From the NCBI RefSeq assembly GCF_014692525.1, contig NZ_JACNYL010000002.1, forward strand, positions 1,236,926 through 1,300,925: a DNA stretch of 64,000 nucleotides. Direction: 5' to 3'. The notes beneath the pieces were generated by a model. It ran no database searches and was not told the origin of the DNA. It saw nothing but the letters and a program-made list of their open reading frames with translations. This document shows positions 54,763-63,527 of this stretch, in pieces. Position 1 is the stretch's first letter; each line of letters opens with the position of its first letter. The stretch comes from Sphingobacterium chuzhouense (GTDB taxonomy: Bacteria; Bacteroidota; Bacteroidia; Sphingobacteriales; Sphingobacteriaceae). Both the position numbers and the translations under genes were made by a program.

Positions 54763-55539
54763 TTAGTATTTATTTTCTATTATTTTTATAATCTCTATAA
54801 CTAGGTTCTCCGCTATCATCTGATGCCCATCATCATTTGGATGGACGCCGTCAGTCAGTAGGGTCTCATAACGTTTACCATTCTTGTTGTATTCTAAAAA
54901 CAACTTATTATTATCTACCAAACCTACTTTATATTCAGCGGCCAGAGAGCGAACCGCTTCTGCATACTCCGAAAGCCTCGTATTTTGAAAAGCTGACCGT
55001 TGTGGCTTGGCAATGGGACTCGGAGATACTAAAATTATTTTTGATTTTGTTTTTTGCAGTTCCGTGATCATATATATCAAGTTGCTTCGATAATCCTCTA
55101 GTGGGATACGTGACTTTCCATCGAGCCGATTACTGTCTATATAGGCATCATTATGACCGAACCCGATAATGACAAGATTGGGTTTATGACTGAGCACGTC
55201 TGGTATAAAACGATCTAACCCGTGCTGTACCTGTATCCTGTCGTTGTCAATTAGTCTGCCCGAATGGCTGCCACCAATTCCTGAATTGATAACAACAGCA
55301 TTTATTCCTCTATTTTTCAGCAATGCAGGCAAACGCTGTGCAAAAACTTGCTGTACATTAGAACGAACTGCCGTTATAGAGTTCCCAAACGCAACAATCT
55401 TCAATACAGTTGTATCTTTTCCAGGTTTCACCCACCCCGTGCAACCTAATGATTCCTCCCTCCCCTTTCCTTTCACTCCAAACATCATTATCGCTGAAGT
55501 TATAAGTACGAACAGAATATATAAGCTAGTTCTCTTCAT
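54763..55539 (-). CDS. SGNH/GDSL hydrolase family protein
   Basis: First gene of the operon. An exported esterase-type hydrolase of the SGNH fold (258 residues). A signal-like hydrophobic start (LYILFVLITSAIMMFG) precedes block I IVAFGNSITAVRS (about 50, catalytic Ser), block II SGIGGSHSG (about 86), block III IIGFGHNDAYI (about 125) and block V DGVHPNDDG (about 235, catalytic Asp and His). SGNH enzymes remove acyl esters such as acetyl groups from polysaccharides or act as lipases. It lies 12 bases before the first EEP gene. Confidence 0.92.
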   Translation of the reverse strand: MKRTSLYILFVLITSAIMMFGVKGKGREESLGCTGWVKPGKDTTVLKIVAFGNSITAVRSNVQQVFAQRLPALLKNRGINAVVINSGIGGSHSGRLIDNDRIQVQHGLDRFIPDVLSHKPNLVIIGFGHNDAYIDSNRLDGKSRIPLEDYRSNLIYMITELQKTKSKIILVSPSPIAKPQRSAFQNTRLSEYAEAVRSLAAEYKVGLVDNNKLFLEYNKNGKRYETLLTDGVHPNDDGHQMIAENLVIEIIKIIENKY

Positions 55540-55576
55540 AATTTCAAATTCAATCTAAAACACATTAAGTTTATTT

Positions 55577-55620
55577 GCGTTTTTCAAAACAAATATAAAC
55601 GCATAAAAACGAATATCAAA
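55577..55620 (-). promoter_or_regulatory. Promoter with flanking inverted repeat of the nine-gene operon
   Basis: On the minus strand: TTTG (55620-55617), 19 bases, then TATATTTG (55597-55590), an exact Bacteroidetes -33/-7 promoter, with a start near 55583 and the SGNH ATG at 55539. GCGTTT at 55577-55582 and AAACGC at 55597-55602 flank the -7 box as an inverted repeat with a 14-base gap, which fits repressor control. Confidence 0.7.
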
Positions 55621-55676
55621 ATATTTTTACGCTATTTAATATAAAATTAATCGAATATTAATATAAAAGTAGCTAT

Positions 55677-55698
55677 ATATGCGCTTTTAAGCGCATAT
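55677..55698. promoter_or_regulatory. Palindrome between the nine-gene operon and the deoR-like gene
   Basis: Ten-base arms ATATGCGCTT (55677-55686) and AAGCGCATAT (55689-55698) around TT. A further AAACGC occurs at 55711-55716. The location midway between two divergent genes, one of which encodes a DeoR-family regulator, makes it a likely operator. Confidence 0.6.
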
Positions 55699-55740
55699 TA
55701 TCCATGCAATAAACGCAATATTAATATCCGCACAAAACCT

Positions 55741-55748
55741 TACCTTTG
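55741..55748 (+). promoter_or_regulatory. -7 box for the deoR-like gene
   Basis: TACCTTTG fits TAnnTTTG and predicts a start near 55755, 22 bases before the ATG at 55777. The -33 region lacks a clean TTG. Confidence 0.5.
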
Positions 55749-55776
55749 ACAAACACGACCAAAAAGTAATTGAACG

Positions 55777-56526
55777 ATGTTAAAAGAGGAACGCTTAAAA
55801 ATAATACTGCGCGAAATCAACTTACACAACAAGGTACTATCCACCGATCTTAGTGAGCTGTTGCAAGTTTCCGAGGACACGGTCCGTCGGGATCTAAAAG
55901 AACTTACTGAGGCTGGACTCATCACCAAGGTACACGGCGGTGCAATAAGTAATTCGCTCGTCACCCCCTTTCAACAACAGGAAACAGTTTACGGATCTGA
56001 AGCCAAGAAAGTGATTGCGGAAAAGGCTATTTCCTTATTAAAGAAAGATCAGGTTATTTTAATCGAGGGAGGAACAACCATCCAGGCTTTCGCGAAAGTA
56101 ACCCCAAAAAACCTCAGTTTGCACTTTTTTACCATAAGCCCGCAAACAGCCATTGCTTTGGCAGAAAATAACGATGCTATCGTAAACACAATCGGAGGAA
56201 GGCTACATAAAGATTCATATCTGCACACGGGGGCGGATGTCGTCAATCAGCTAAAAGATATCCGGGCGAATATATGCGTCTTAGGCGCAAATGGTTTTTC
56301 CGCAGAACAAGGGCTTAGTGATATCGACTGGGAAATCGTTCAAGCCAAAAAAGCTATGATACAATCATCAAAAACAACCGTTGTGATGTGTATCAGTGAA
56401 AAACTGAATAGCAATAGAAAATTTATTGTTTCATCAATCGAACAAATTGATTACCTCATAACCGAACTACCTGCAGACAGCCCTTTATTAGAACCCTACC
56501 GCAAAGTAGGCATAAAAATATTATAA
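55777..56526 (+). CDS. DeoR/GlpR family transcriptional regulator
   Basis: DNA-binding repressor that senses a phosphorylated sugar or sugar-like metabolite. The N-terminal winged helix (about 1-57) contains LSTDLSELLQVSEDTVRRDL and KELTEAGLITKVHGGA, the DeoR signature; the C-terminal DeoR sensor domain (about 75-235) contains LIEGGTTIQAFAK and VLGANGFSAEQGLSDIDWEI. Its 249 residues are standard. It is divergent from the nine-gene operon and so probably controls it. MurNAc 6-phosphate, the substrate of MurQ in that operon, is a plausible effector because DeoR proteins often respond to sugar phosphates, but this is inference. Confidence 0.94.
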   Translation: MLKEERLKIILREINLHNKVLSTDLSELLQVSEDTVRRDLKELTEAGLITKVHGGAISNSLVTPFQQQETVYGSEAKKVIAEKAISLLKKDQVILIEGGTTIQAFAKVTPKNLSLHFFTISPQTAIALAENNDAIVNTIGGRLHKDSYLHTGADVVNQLKDIRANICVLGANGFSAEQGLSDIDWEIVQAKKAMIQSSKTTVVMCISEKLNSNRKFIVSSIEQIDYLITELPADSPLLEPYRKVGIKIL

Positions 56527-56556
56527 GGACAATTTATTAAGATGAAAGGCGTCAAC

Positions 56557-58047
56557 TTACTTCTTCATTGTACCGGTTTCCGCGAGTCGTAAGTGCCAGC
56601 TAAAGGCTTCTTCCAATAAATGGGGGGTATGTCCCCCTCTTTCACACGCCCTATCGAAATAGGACTGAAGCTCTTCTTTAAAATCCGGATGAACACAATT
56701 ATCGATAATTTTTTGGGCGCGCTCCCTTGGGGCGAGCCCACGTAAATCCGCCAAACCGATATCAGTAACCAAAATATCAACGTCATGTTCGGTATGATCT
56801 ACATGCGACACCATGGGCAGCACATGCGAAATCGTATTATTTTTAGAAGCTGCTTGCGTCACAAAAATACTGAGGTATGCATTTCGGGCAAAATCACCCG
56901 AACCACCGATACCATTCATGATTTTTGAACCTGCTATATGTGTAGAGTTGACGTTTCCGTAAATATCAAATTCAATTGCTGTATTGATAGCAATAACTCC
57001 TAACCGGCGAATCAAGCCCGGTGTATTGGAAATATTTTGGGGACGAAGTACAATTTTGTCCCGATATCGCTGCAAATTATTGAATACCCTTTCATAACAC
57101 TCCTCGGAAACAGTAATAGATGACGCGGAAGCAAAAGACAGTTTTCCAGCATCTATCAAATCAAAAGTACTATCCTGCAACACTTCGGAAAACATGGTTA
57201 AATCATAAAAATTACTATTTTTAAAACCCATCAATACCGCATTGGCTACTTTTCCAATTCCTGCCTGCAAAGGCTGAAGTCGGTCACTAAGATGCCCCAA
57301 CTGCACTTCATTCTCAAAGAAATTCAAGATATGGGCAGCTATAGCTGTTGTTTTCGCATCGGGCTCGGCAATGTCCGCCGGACTGTCTTTTTTGTCTGTA
57401 AAAACGATTCCAACAATCTTATCCGGATTAACAGAAATGGTCTTACGACCGATCTTGTTCCATGGAGCAACAATGGGTATTACATTTCGATATGGGTAAT
57501 TCTCTGGTTTATATATATCATGCAGCCCGTAAACCTCCACCGGGATAGCCGTATTAATTTCAATAATCAACTTTTCGGCCAGTTCAGCAAATGTCGCTGA
57601 ATTTCCGACAGAAGTGGTAGGCACGAGACTACCATCTCGATCGATGTATGCCACTTCAATAACCGCAATATCTACAGAAGGAAGATTCTTGTTATGCAAC
57701 AACTCTGCACTCTCACTAAGGTGCTGGTCAATAAACAACACCTCACCTGCATTAATCTTGTTCCGCAGCGTACGGTCTACCTGAAACGGCATTCTTTTTT
57801 TTAACGCCCCTGCCGCTGCAAGTTTTCCATCTGTGTCATGGCCCAGCGATGCACCAGTCATCAGCGTAATTTTTATATCTTCATTTTTCGCTCGTTCTGC
57901 CAATGCTTCCAGTACAACTTTACTGTCTCCCGCTTTCGTAAAGCCACTGGCACCAACTACCATATCGTTCTCAAAAAAACCGATCGCTTCTTGTACGGTC
58001 ATCACTTTATCTTTCAGCCTTTCTAATTTTATTCTTTCCTCTGCCAT
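56557..58047 (-). CDS. Acetyl-CoA hydrolase/transferase family protein (succinate/acetate CoA-transferase type)
   Basis: CoA-transferase that exchanges CoA between acyl-CoA and a carboxylate, such as succinyl-CoA with acetate. The ATG at 58047 starts MAEERIKLERLKDKVMTVQE; a frame extension upstream adds nine unlikely residues. The 496 residues contain VVGASGFTKAGDSK (about 30-43), PTTSVGNSATFAELAEKLII (about 143-162), the CoA-bonded glutamate Glu288 in MFSEVLQD, and the GIGGSGDFARNAYLS signature (about 370). Members include Acetobacter AarC and ADP-independent acetate producers. It is convergent with the DeoR gene, and neither sucC nor ack/pta genes are adjacent. Confidence 0.92.
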   Translation of the reverse strand: MAEERIKLERLKDKVMTVQEAIGFFENDMVVGASGFTKAGDSKVVLEALAERAKNEDIKITLMTGASLGHDTDGKLAAAGALKKRMPFQVDRTLRNKINAGEVLFIDQHLSESAELLHNKNLPSVDIAVIEVAYIDRDGSLVPTTSVGNSATFAELAEKLIIEINTAIPVEVYGLHDIYKPENYPYRNVIPIVAPWNKIGRKTISVNPDKIVGIVFTDKKDSPADIAEPDAKTTAIAAHILNFFENEVQLGHLSDRLQPLQAGIGKVANAVLMGFKNSNFYDLTMFSEVLQDSTFDLIDAGKLSFASASSITVSEECYERVFNNLQRYRDKIVLRPQNISNTPGLIRRLGVIAINTAIEFDIYGNVNSTHIAGSKIMNGIGGSGDFARNAYLSIFVTQAASKNNTISHVLPMVSHVDHTEHDVDILVTDIGLADLRGLAPRERAQKIIDNCVHPDFKEELQSYFDRACERGGHTPHLLEEAFSWHLRLAETGTMKK

Positions 58048-58175
58048 ATAAAATATGCTATTACCTTTCAACAAGATGTAAGATAAGCAATAATAAGCAA
58101 TTTCATGTATGTCTTCTACTTTTTTGGTTATGTCGTTAAAAAACTAGAAATTTATGCCTCTTACTTAAGAAAACA

Positions 58176-58991
58176 ATGGACAGAACGCTTTATGTAGACA
58201 AATATTATATGACGGAAGTAGACACTTTCGAAAATAGTATTTATTGCCACCATGCTCTTATGGGCGAAAGCTTCATTTCCGAACACAGCCATATAAAAGG
58301 ACAATTTCTTTATACAGAAGGAGGGATCGTTTTTTTAAAAACGGAAGAAAAGTCTTACTTTCTACCAGCACGTCATTATATATGGATTCCAGGCGGGATA
58401 AAACACAGCATACATCCCAGTAGTCCAGAGGTGGTGATGCGAAATTTATATTTCCCAAAATTTGACACCGACACAGACTTTTTCGACGATGTAAACATCT
58501 ACCCTGTCAATGATTTTTTAATCGAGTTTATCATGTTCACCAATCGTTGGACGGGTAATATATTTCCTTCTGAAGAACCTAAGTTCTCCATCGCGAAGGC
58601 TTTTAAGTTAATCCTTCCGGAAATATCCCAAACGGAATTACCCCTAGCACTTCCGTATCCAAAACATGAAAAACTAAAGGCGATTGTCAATTATCTAGAA
58701 CAAAGGATAGACAAGAACATTAGCTTTAAAAATCTAGCAAACGAGTTTGAGGTTAGCGAACGGACTTTAGCCCGTCTATTTCAAAGGGAATTAAATATGA
58801 GCTTTATCCAATATTACACCATTCTTCGCATGCTTACCGCATTAAAACTGCTTTTGGACGAAAAGATGAGCGTAAACGAAGTAGCGATGCAAGTGGGATA
58901 CAGCAGCTTGCCCACTTTCAGCAATACATTCAACAAAGTTATCGGGGTAAGACCCAGTGAATATGTCAAAAACAAAAATTTATTACTATAA
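58176..58991 (+). CDS. AraC family transcriptional regulator
   Basis: Two-domain regulator of 271 residues. An N-terminal cupin-type sensing domain (about 20-120; HSHIKGQFLYTEGGIVFLKT, HYIWIPGGIKHSIHP) is followed by a C-terminal double helix-turn-helix (about 170-266): ISFKNLANEFEVSERTLARL with FQRELNMSFIQYY, and VNEVAMQVGYSSLPTFSNTF with the final GVRPSEYV. These match the AraC/XylS consensus. It lies 15 bases before the DUF1080 gene and may control it. The adjacent CoA-transferase gene is divergent and is another possible target. The effector is unknown. Confidence 0.94.
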   Translation: MDRTLYVDKYYMTEVDTFENSIYCHHALMGESFISEHSHIKGQFLYTEGGIVFLKTEEKSYFLPARHYIWIPGGIKHSIHPSSPEVVMRNLYFPKFDTDTDFFDDVNIYPVNDFLIEFIMFTNRWTGNIFPSEEPKFSIAKAFKLILPEISQTELPLALPYPKHEKLKAIVNYLEQRIDKNISFKNLANEFEVSERTLARLFQRELNMSFIQYYTILRMLTALKLLLDEKMSVNEVAMQVGYSSLPTFSNTFNKVIGVRPSEYVKNKNLLL

Positions 58992-59006
58992 CCTTAAACC
59001 ACACGC

Positions 59007-59864
59007 ATGAACATCAAACTCAGTTTTCTATCGGCATTAGCAACGGGAGCCATTTTATTTGCTTGCTCTTCGGCAGGAAGTAAAACAACACTACCAAACG
59101 ATGAAACACTTCAACCCATTCAACTCTTTAATGGCGAAGACATCAACGATTGGACGCCAAAAATTAGATTGCACGAAGTAGGCGAGAACTATGCCAATAC
59201 ATTTCGGGTAGAAGATGGCCTACTGAAAGTACGCTACGACGGCTATGATGATTTCAACAAACAGTATGGTCATTTAGCTTATAATACACCCTATAGTTAT
59301 TATCTCCTCCGTGTAGAATATCGTTTTGTCGACGAACAGGTTCAGGGAGGCGAAGGTTGGGCGTGGCGCAACAGCGGAGCGATGCTTCACGGGCAGGATC
59401 CGAATACTATGCTGAAAGAACAGGATTTTCCGATCTCTATTGAAGGACAGTTTCTCGGTGGAAACGGTAAGGATGAACGGACGACATCGAACTTATGTAC
59501 GCCAGGAACAAATGTTGTTATTGATGGAACACTATTTACACCTCATTGCACAAGTTCTACATCAAAAACTTATCATGGGGATGAATGGGTAACGGCTGAT
59601 TTTCTGGTATTAGGCGATTCTCTTATTCAACACATACTGGAAGGAGAAGTTGTACTGGAGTACAACAAACCTCAAATTGGAGGAGGAAATGTGGAACATT
59701 ATGACCCTGCCCAGAAAACCGACGGCAAACTTTTAGATCAAGGATTTATCTATCTTCAAAGTGAAAGCCATCCGATCGACTTCCGAAAAGTGGAATTATA
59801 CGATTTAGCTCCTTACAAAGACAACAAGGCTAAACTGGACGAGATTATCCAAAAGCTTCTGTAG
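59007..59864 (+). CDS. DUF1080 (3-keto-disaccharide hydrolase domain) lipoprotein
   Basis: Lipoprotein of 285 residues with a signal ending ILFACSS. The DUF1080 domain (about 35-275) has LFNGEDINDWTPKIRLHEVG and FRVEDGLLKVRYDGY near the start, YRFVDEQVQGGEGWAWRNSG (about 110-130), QFLGGNGKDERTTSNLCTPG, and the C-terminal GFIYLQSESHPIDFRKVELY. DUF1080 has a concanavalin-like jellyroll fold; some members hydrolyse 3-keto-glucosides. It is probably co-transcribed with the AraC regulator, 15 bases upstream, and ends at a terminator. Its substrate is not evident; no 3-ketosugar dehydrogenase is nearby. Confidence 0.92.
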   Translation: MNIKLSFLSALATGAILFACSSAGSKTTLPNDETLQPIQLFNGEDINDWTPKIRLHEVGENYANTFRVEDGLLKVRYDGYDDFNKQYGHLAYNTPYSYYLLRVEYRFVDEQVQGGEGWAWRNSGAMLHGQDPNTMLKEQDFPISIEGQFLGGNGKDERTTSNLCTPGTNVVIDGTLFTPHCTSSTSKTYHGDEWVTADFLVLGDSLIQHILEGEVVLEYNKPQIGGGNVEHYDPAQKTDGKLLDQGFIYLQSESHPIDFRKVELYDLAPYKDNKAKLDEIIQKLL

Positions 59865-59890
59865 CAAATTTTCTCAACGAAAGCCAACAA

Positions 59891-59924
59891 GAAAAGGGAT
59901 GTAAATCAATACATCCCTTTTTAT
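59891..59924. terminator. Terminator between the DUF1080 gene and rpsT
   Basis: A 12-bp perfect stem AAAAGGGATGTA / TACATCCCTTTT (59891-59902 and 59909-59920) with a T-run on the plus side and an A-run before it. It can end both convergent transcripts. Confidence 0.9.
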
Positions 59925-59945
59925 TCTTAAAGAATAAGCTACAAA

Positions 59946-60200
59946 TTAACCTAATTTATTAACTAACTTCGTTAATTTAGATTTGTTGTTAGACGCCTTG
60001 TTCTTGTGGATAACATTTTTCTTAGCCAAACGATCAAGCATGGAAACAACTCTTGGTAACAACGTTTTAGCTTCTTCAGCATCTGTTGTATTACGTAATT
60101 TTTTGATTGCGTTACGAGTAGTTTTCGCCTGATAACGGTTTCTTAAGCGTTTTGCCGCGTTTGCTCTAATTCTTTTAAGCGCTGATTTATGATTTGCCAT
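59946..60200 (-). CDS. rpsT: 30S ribosomal protein S20
   Basis: Small-subunit ribosomal protein that binds 16S rRNA. The 84 residues begin [20 protein letters not shown] and keep the helical, lysine/arginine-rich pattern of S20 ([40 protein letters not shown]). Its own strong promoter lies upstream and a shared terminator downstream, so it is transcribed alone. Confidence 0.97.
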   Translation of the reverse strand: MANHKSALKRIRANAAKRLRNRYQAKTTRNAIKKLRNTTDAEEAKTLLPRVVSMLDRLAKKNVIHKNKASNNKSKLTKLVNKLG

Positions 60201-60246
60201 TTCTCTTAGCTATTTTTATTTTCTTTCTTATACTAATTTCGGAATG

Positions 60247-60277
60247 CAAAAATAACATATCGTTTCCAATATTCAAA
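60247..60277 (-). promoter_or_regulatory. Promoter of rpsT
   Basis: On the minus strand: TTTG (60277-60274), 19 bases, then TATTTTTG (60254-60247), an exact match to the Bacteroidetes -33/-7 consensus, about 47 bases before the rpsT ATG. Confidence 0.75.
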
Positions 60278-60340
60278 ATGTATTTGAAAAATGTTATTAT
60301 CGGAATTATAAATACTAACATCTAATCCCTAATTTCGTTT

Positions 60341-60874
60341 ATGCAAAAACTATCAATGGAAGAGTTAAATCGGATTGACGTCGATTCTTTTAAAAACCAA
60401 GAAAAAATTCCGATTATCGTTGTTTTGGACAACGTGCGCAGTATGCATAATGTTGGATCAACGTTCCGCACAGCGGACGGATTTGCTATCGAAAAAATTG
60501 TTTTATGTGGTATTACAGGCACGCCTCCACACCGCGAAATCGAAAAAACCGCATTGGGTGCGACGCAATCTGTCGATTGGGAGCATCATCCAGATACGAT
60601 GACTGCTATTGAGCAATTGAAGAAAGAACATTATACCCTCCTTGCCATTGAACAGGCTACCGGGAGTACTGTATTACAAAACTTTGAGACAGATCCACAA
60701 AAAAAATATGCGTTGATATTCGGCAATGAGGTGCATGGTGTATCGGATGACGTCATGCAAGCCGTTGACGGGTGTATTGAAATTCCCCAATTTGGTACTA
60801 AACACTCCTTAAATGTATCGGTTACCATCGGAATTGTATTGTGGCAGTTCCTACAAAAGTTGAAGCTTTTGTAA
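60341..60874 (+). CDS. SpoU/TrmH family RNA methyltransferase
   Basis: 2'-O-methyltransferase acting on tRNA or rRNA with S-adenosylmethionine. The 177 residues show the three SpoU motifs: NVRSMHNVGSTFRTADG (motif 1, about 30-46), IFGNEVHGVSDDV (motif 2, about 127-139) and IPQFGTKHSLNVSVTIGIVL (motif 3, about 149-168), which form the trefoil-knot SAM site. It lacks an N-terminal substrate-binding domain, so it is closest in layout to TrmH/TrmL-size enzymes. The target nucleotide cannot be deduced from sequence alone. Confidence 0.93.
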   Translation: MQKLSMEELNRIDVDSFKNQEKIPIIVVLDNVRSMHNVGSTFRTADGFAIEKIVLCGITGTPPHREIEKTALGATQSVDWEHHPDTMTAIEQLKKEHYTLLAIEQATGSTVLQNFETDPQKKYALIFGNEVHGVSDDVMQAVDGCIEIPQFGTKHSLNVSVTIGIVLWQFLQKLKLL

Positions 60875-60944
60875 GGTTGTAAATCATTGTAGAAAAAAAG
60901 ACGAATAGCGCGAGCTTAAATTTTTAGAAGTCATTGCAAAATAG

Positions 60945-60952
60945 TAGATTTG
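60945..60952 (+). promoter_or_regulatory. -7 box for sucD
   Basis: TAGATTTG fits TAnnTTTG and lies 21 bases before the sucD ATG at 60974. A TTG upstream (60934-60936) is too close to serve as the -33 box, so the match is partial. Confidence 0.45.
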
Positions 60953-60973
60953 CTTTGCAAAAAAACAGAAAAA

Positions 60974-61846
60974 ATGAGTGTATTAGTAAATAAAGATTCA
61001 AAGGTAATTGTACAAGGCTTTACCGGAAATGAAGGTACTTATCACGCATCTCAAATGATTGAGTACGGTACGAATGTAGTTGGAGGTGTAACTCCAGGTA
61101 AAGGAGGGCAATCTCATTTAGATCGTCCTGTCTTCAATACAGTACAAGATGCGGTAGAAGCAACTGGTGCTAACGTTTCTATCATTTTTGTTCCTCCTGC
61201 ATTTGCTGCTGATGCGATTATGGAAGCGGCTCAAGCAGGTATTGAAGTTATTGTTTGTATCACAGAGGGTATCCCTACTAAAGATATGATTCAAGTAAAA
61301 TCATACTTGAGCGATAAAAATTCTAGATTAATCGGGCCAAACTGTCCCGGTATTATCACTGCTGAAGAAGCTAAAATAGGTATCATGCCTGGTTTTATTT
61401 TCAAAAAAGGAAAAGTTGGTGTTGTTTCTAAGTCAGGAACGTTGACTTACGAAGCAGTAGACCAAACAGTAAAAGCTGGTTTAGGTATTACAACAGCCAT
61501 TGGTATCGGCGGAGACCCTATCATCGGCACGACAACAAAAGAAGCTGTAGAGTTGTTGATGAACGATCCAGAAACAGAAGGGATTATCATGATCGGAGAA
61601 ATCGGCGGTGGCATGGAAGCAGAAGCAGCTCGTTGGATTAAAGAACATGGTACTAAACCAGTAGTTGGTTTTATTGCGGGACAGACAGCGCCTCCGGGAC
61701 GTCGTATGGGACATGCCGGCGCAATCGTAGGCGGAGCAGATGATACTGCTGCTGCGAAAATGAAGATTATGCGAGAATGCGGTATTCGCGTTGTAGAATC
61801 GCCTGCCGAAATTGGAGTTGCTATTGCAGAAGAATTGGCAAAATAG
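60974..61846 (+). CDS. sucD: Succinyl-CoA ligase (ADP-forming) alpha subunit
   Basis: Alpha subunit of the TCA-cycle enzyme that converts succinyl-CoA, ADP and phosphate to succinate, CoA and ATP. The 290 residues begin [20 protein letters not shown] with the CoA-binding Rossmann loop, contain [11 protein letters not shown] (about 119-129), [10 protein letters not shown] (about 152-161) and the phosphohistidine His247 in [12 protein letters not shown]. The start is the ATG at 60974. The beta-subunit gene sucC is not adjacent, an arrangement I recall as common in Bacteroidetes. A strong terminator follows. Confidence 0.97.
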   Translation: MSVLVNKDSKVIVQGFTGNEGTYHASQMIEYGTNVVGGVTPGKGGQSHLDRPVFNTVQDAVEATGANVSIIFVPPAFAADAIMEAAQAGIEVIVCITEGIPTKDMIQVKSYLSDKNSRLIGPNCPGIITAEEAKIGIMPGFIFKKGKVGVVSKSGTLTYEAVDQTVKAGLGITTAIGIGGDPIIGTTTKEAVELLMNDPETEGIIMIGEIGGGMEAEAARWIKEHGTKPVVGFIAGQTAPPGRRMGHAGAIVGGADDTAAAKMKIMRECGIRVVESPAEIGVAIAEELAK

Positions 61847-61876
61847 TTATACGAAGCCTTTCTTTCTAATGATAAA

Positions 61877-61906
61877 AAGCCCGAACGTACGTCCGGGCTT
61901 TCTCTT
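61877..61906. terminator. Terminator between sucD and putP
   Basis: A 7-bp stem AAGCCCG (61877-61883) / CGGGCTT (61894-61900) with an internal ACGTACGT palindrome and A- and T-rich ends. It separates convergent sucD and putP and can work both ways. Confidence 0.85.
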
Positions 61907-61907
61907 T

Positions 61908-63416
61908 CTATTTATTTCCGTGATTGGAAGTTATCTCTCTAACTTTGTTAAACTCATGCTCTATTTCCTTAGAAACGGGTTTCGTCATATAGGAAACAAT
62001 GACCGTGGTCAGAAAGCTAGCTAAAAACCCCGGTATAATTTCATAAACATCTTTATAATCATGAGGCACATATACCCAAAGCAGCACAACAGATCCGCCT
62101 ACCAACATACCTGCCAAACCACCCATCGCCGTAATACGCTTCCACAAAAGCGAAAGAATAATTAATGGGCCAAACGCTGCGCCAAAACCTGCCCAGGCAT
62201 TCCCTACCAACCCTAAAATACTTTCTTTCGGATTTAAAGATAATAACACAGCAATGACCGCTACAACGAGAACGGATACTCGGCTCATGATCAACATACT
62301 TTTAGGGCTGGCTTGTTTATTTAAAAAAGTCCGGTAGATATCTTCGGTCATAGAACTGGATGTAACTAACAACTGAGAAGATATCGTACTCATCACAGCT
62401 GCTAAAATAGCAGATAGAAAAAAACCTCCTATCAAAGGATGAAATAGCACTCGGGATAAATGGATAAATATCGTCTCTGCTAACTCCCGTGAACCATCAA
62501 ATTTCTGCATTGTAGCGACATCAAATTTCTGCAGGTAAGCAATCCCAAAAAAACCAACTAATAAGGCTCCGCCTACCGTAAACATCATCCAAGTAATACC
62601 AATACGTCGTGCCTTCGGTATATCACGAACGCTATCAATTGCCATAAAACGGACCAATATATGCGGTTGACCAAAATACCCCAACCCCCACGCTAACAAG
62701 GAAATAATCGAAATGGTAGTTGTACCCCTCCACAAGTCCATATAACTTTCATTTTTACTATATATAATATCAACCGTTTCTCCCAAACCACCTATATGAA
62801 AAACGACAACCGCAGGTACAATCAGCAACGCGAGAAGCATGATAGTACCTTGAACAACATCCGTCAAACTCACCGCCATAAAACCGCCAAAAAAAGTGTA
62901 AAAAACCACAACCAATGTTGTTACCCACAGACCGGTTTGATAATCAATCCCAAAAGCTGATTCAAAAAGCCTTCCTCCGGAAACCATCCCAGCCGACGTA
63001 TATAAAGTAAAAAAAACAAGAATAAGAACAGAAGAAACCAACTTCAAAAGTTGCGTTTTATCATGAAAACGATTTTCGAAGAAAACCGGCAATGTAATCG
63101 CATTCTTGGCCACTTCGGTATATACACGTAATCGAGGTGCGACAATAACATAATTTAAAAAAGCGCCTATTGTCAATCCAATAGCAAGCCAAGCTCCTGA
63201 TAGCCCCATAAAGTACATCGCTCCCGGCAAACCCATCAATAACCAACCACTCATGTCAGATGCTCCTGCAGATAACGCAGTCACGAGCGGTCCCATCTTT
63301 CGTCCACCAATTAAAAATTCCTCTGAGTTGCTGGTCGATTTTCGATAAGCATATATTCCTATCAAAACCATCACCAACATATATAATCCGATAGAAATTA
63401 GTTCATAAATATTCAT
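61908..63416 (-). CDS. putP: Sodium/proline symporter (SSS family)
   Basis: Inner-membrane transporter that couples proline uptake to sodium. From the ATG at 63416 it has 502 residues and about 13 membrane helices. Family marks: EEFLIGGRKMGPLVTALSAG and SDMSGWLLMGLPG near the N-terminus (about 30-65, including a Na+-site stretch), FFTLYTSAGMVSGGRLFESA, and GNAWAGFGAAFGPLIILSLL (about 405-425), as in PutP. The C-terminal tail is short. The gene seems to be transcribed alone. Proline is the likeliest substrate, though other SSS solutes cannot be ruled out. Confidence 0.92.
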   Translation of the reverse strand: MNIYELISIGLYMLVMVLIGIYAYRKSTSNSEEFLIGGRKMGPLVTALSAGASDMSGWLLMGLPGAMYFMGLSGAWLAIGLTIGAFLNYVIVAPRLRVYTEVAKNAITLPVFFENRFHDKTQLLKLVSSVLILVFFTLYTSAGMVSGGRLFESAFGIDYQTGLWVTTLVVVFYTFFGGFMAVSLTDVVQGTIMLLALLIVPAVVVFHIGGLGETVDIIYSKNESYMDLWRGTTTISIISLLAWGLGYFGQPHILVRFMAIDSVRDIPKARRIGITWMMFTVGGALLVGFFGIAYLQKFDVATMQKFDGSRELAETIFIHLSRVLFHPLIGGFFLSAILAAVMSTISSQLLVTSSSMTEDIYRTFLNKQASPKSMLIMSRVSVLVVAVIAVLLSLNPKESILGLVGNAWAGFGAAFGPLIILSLLWKRITAMGGLAGMLVGGSVVLLWVYVPHDYKDVYEIIPGFLASFLTTVIVSYMTKPVSKEIEHEFNKVREITSNHGNK

Positions 63417-63527
63417 ACGCAATTAATTTTTCTTAATGTTTCTGTTATACTATTCTAATTCTATTTTGGCTACAAAACAACAATACTAGCAAAATACGGC
63501 GAGTTCTATACACAGGAGACAAATAAA

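Noticed and set aside
42193..55539. A classic polysaccharide utilisation locus with glycosidases
   Set aside because: No glycoside hydrolase, polysaccharide lyase or hybrid two-component regulator is present, so the plain-glycan reading is not supported.
55677..55698. A transcription terminator at the palindrome
   Set aside because: No T-tract follows on either strand, and it lies between two divergent promoters, which fits an operator better.
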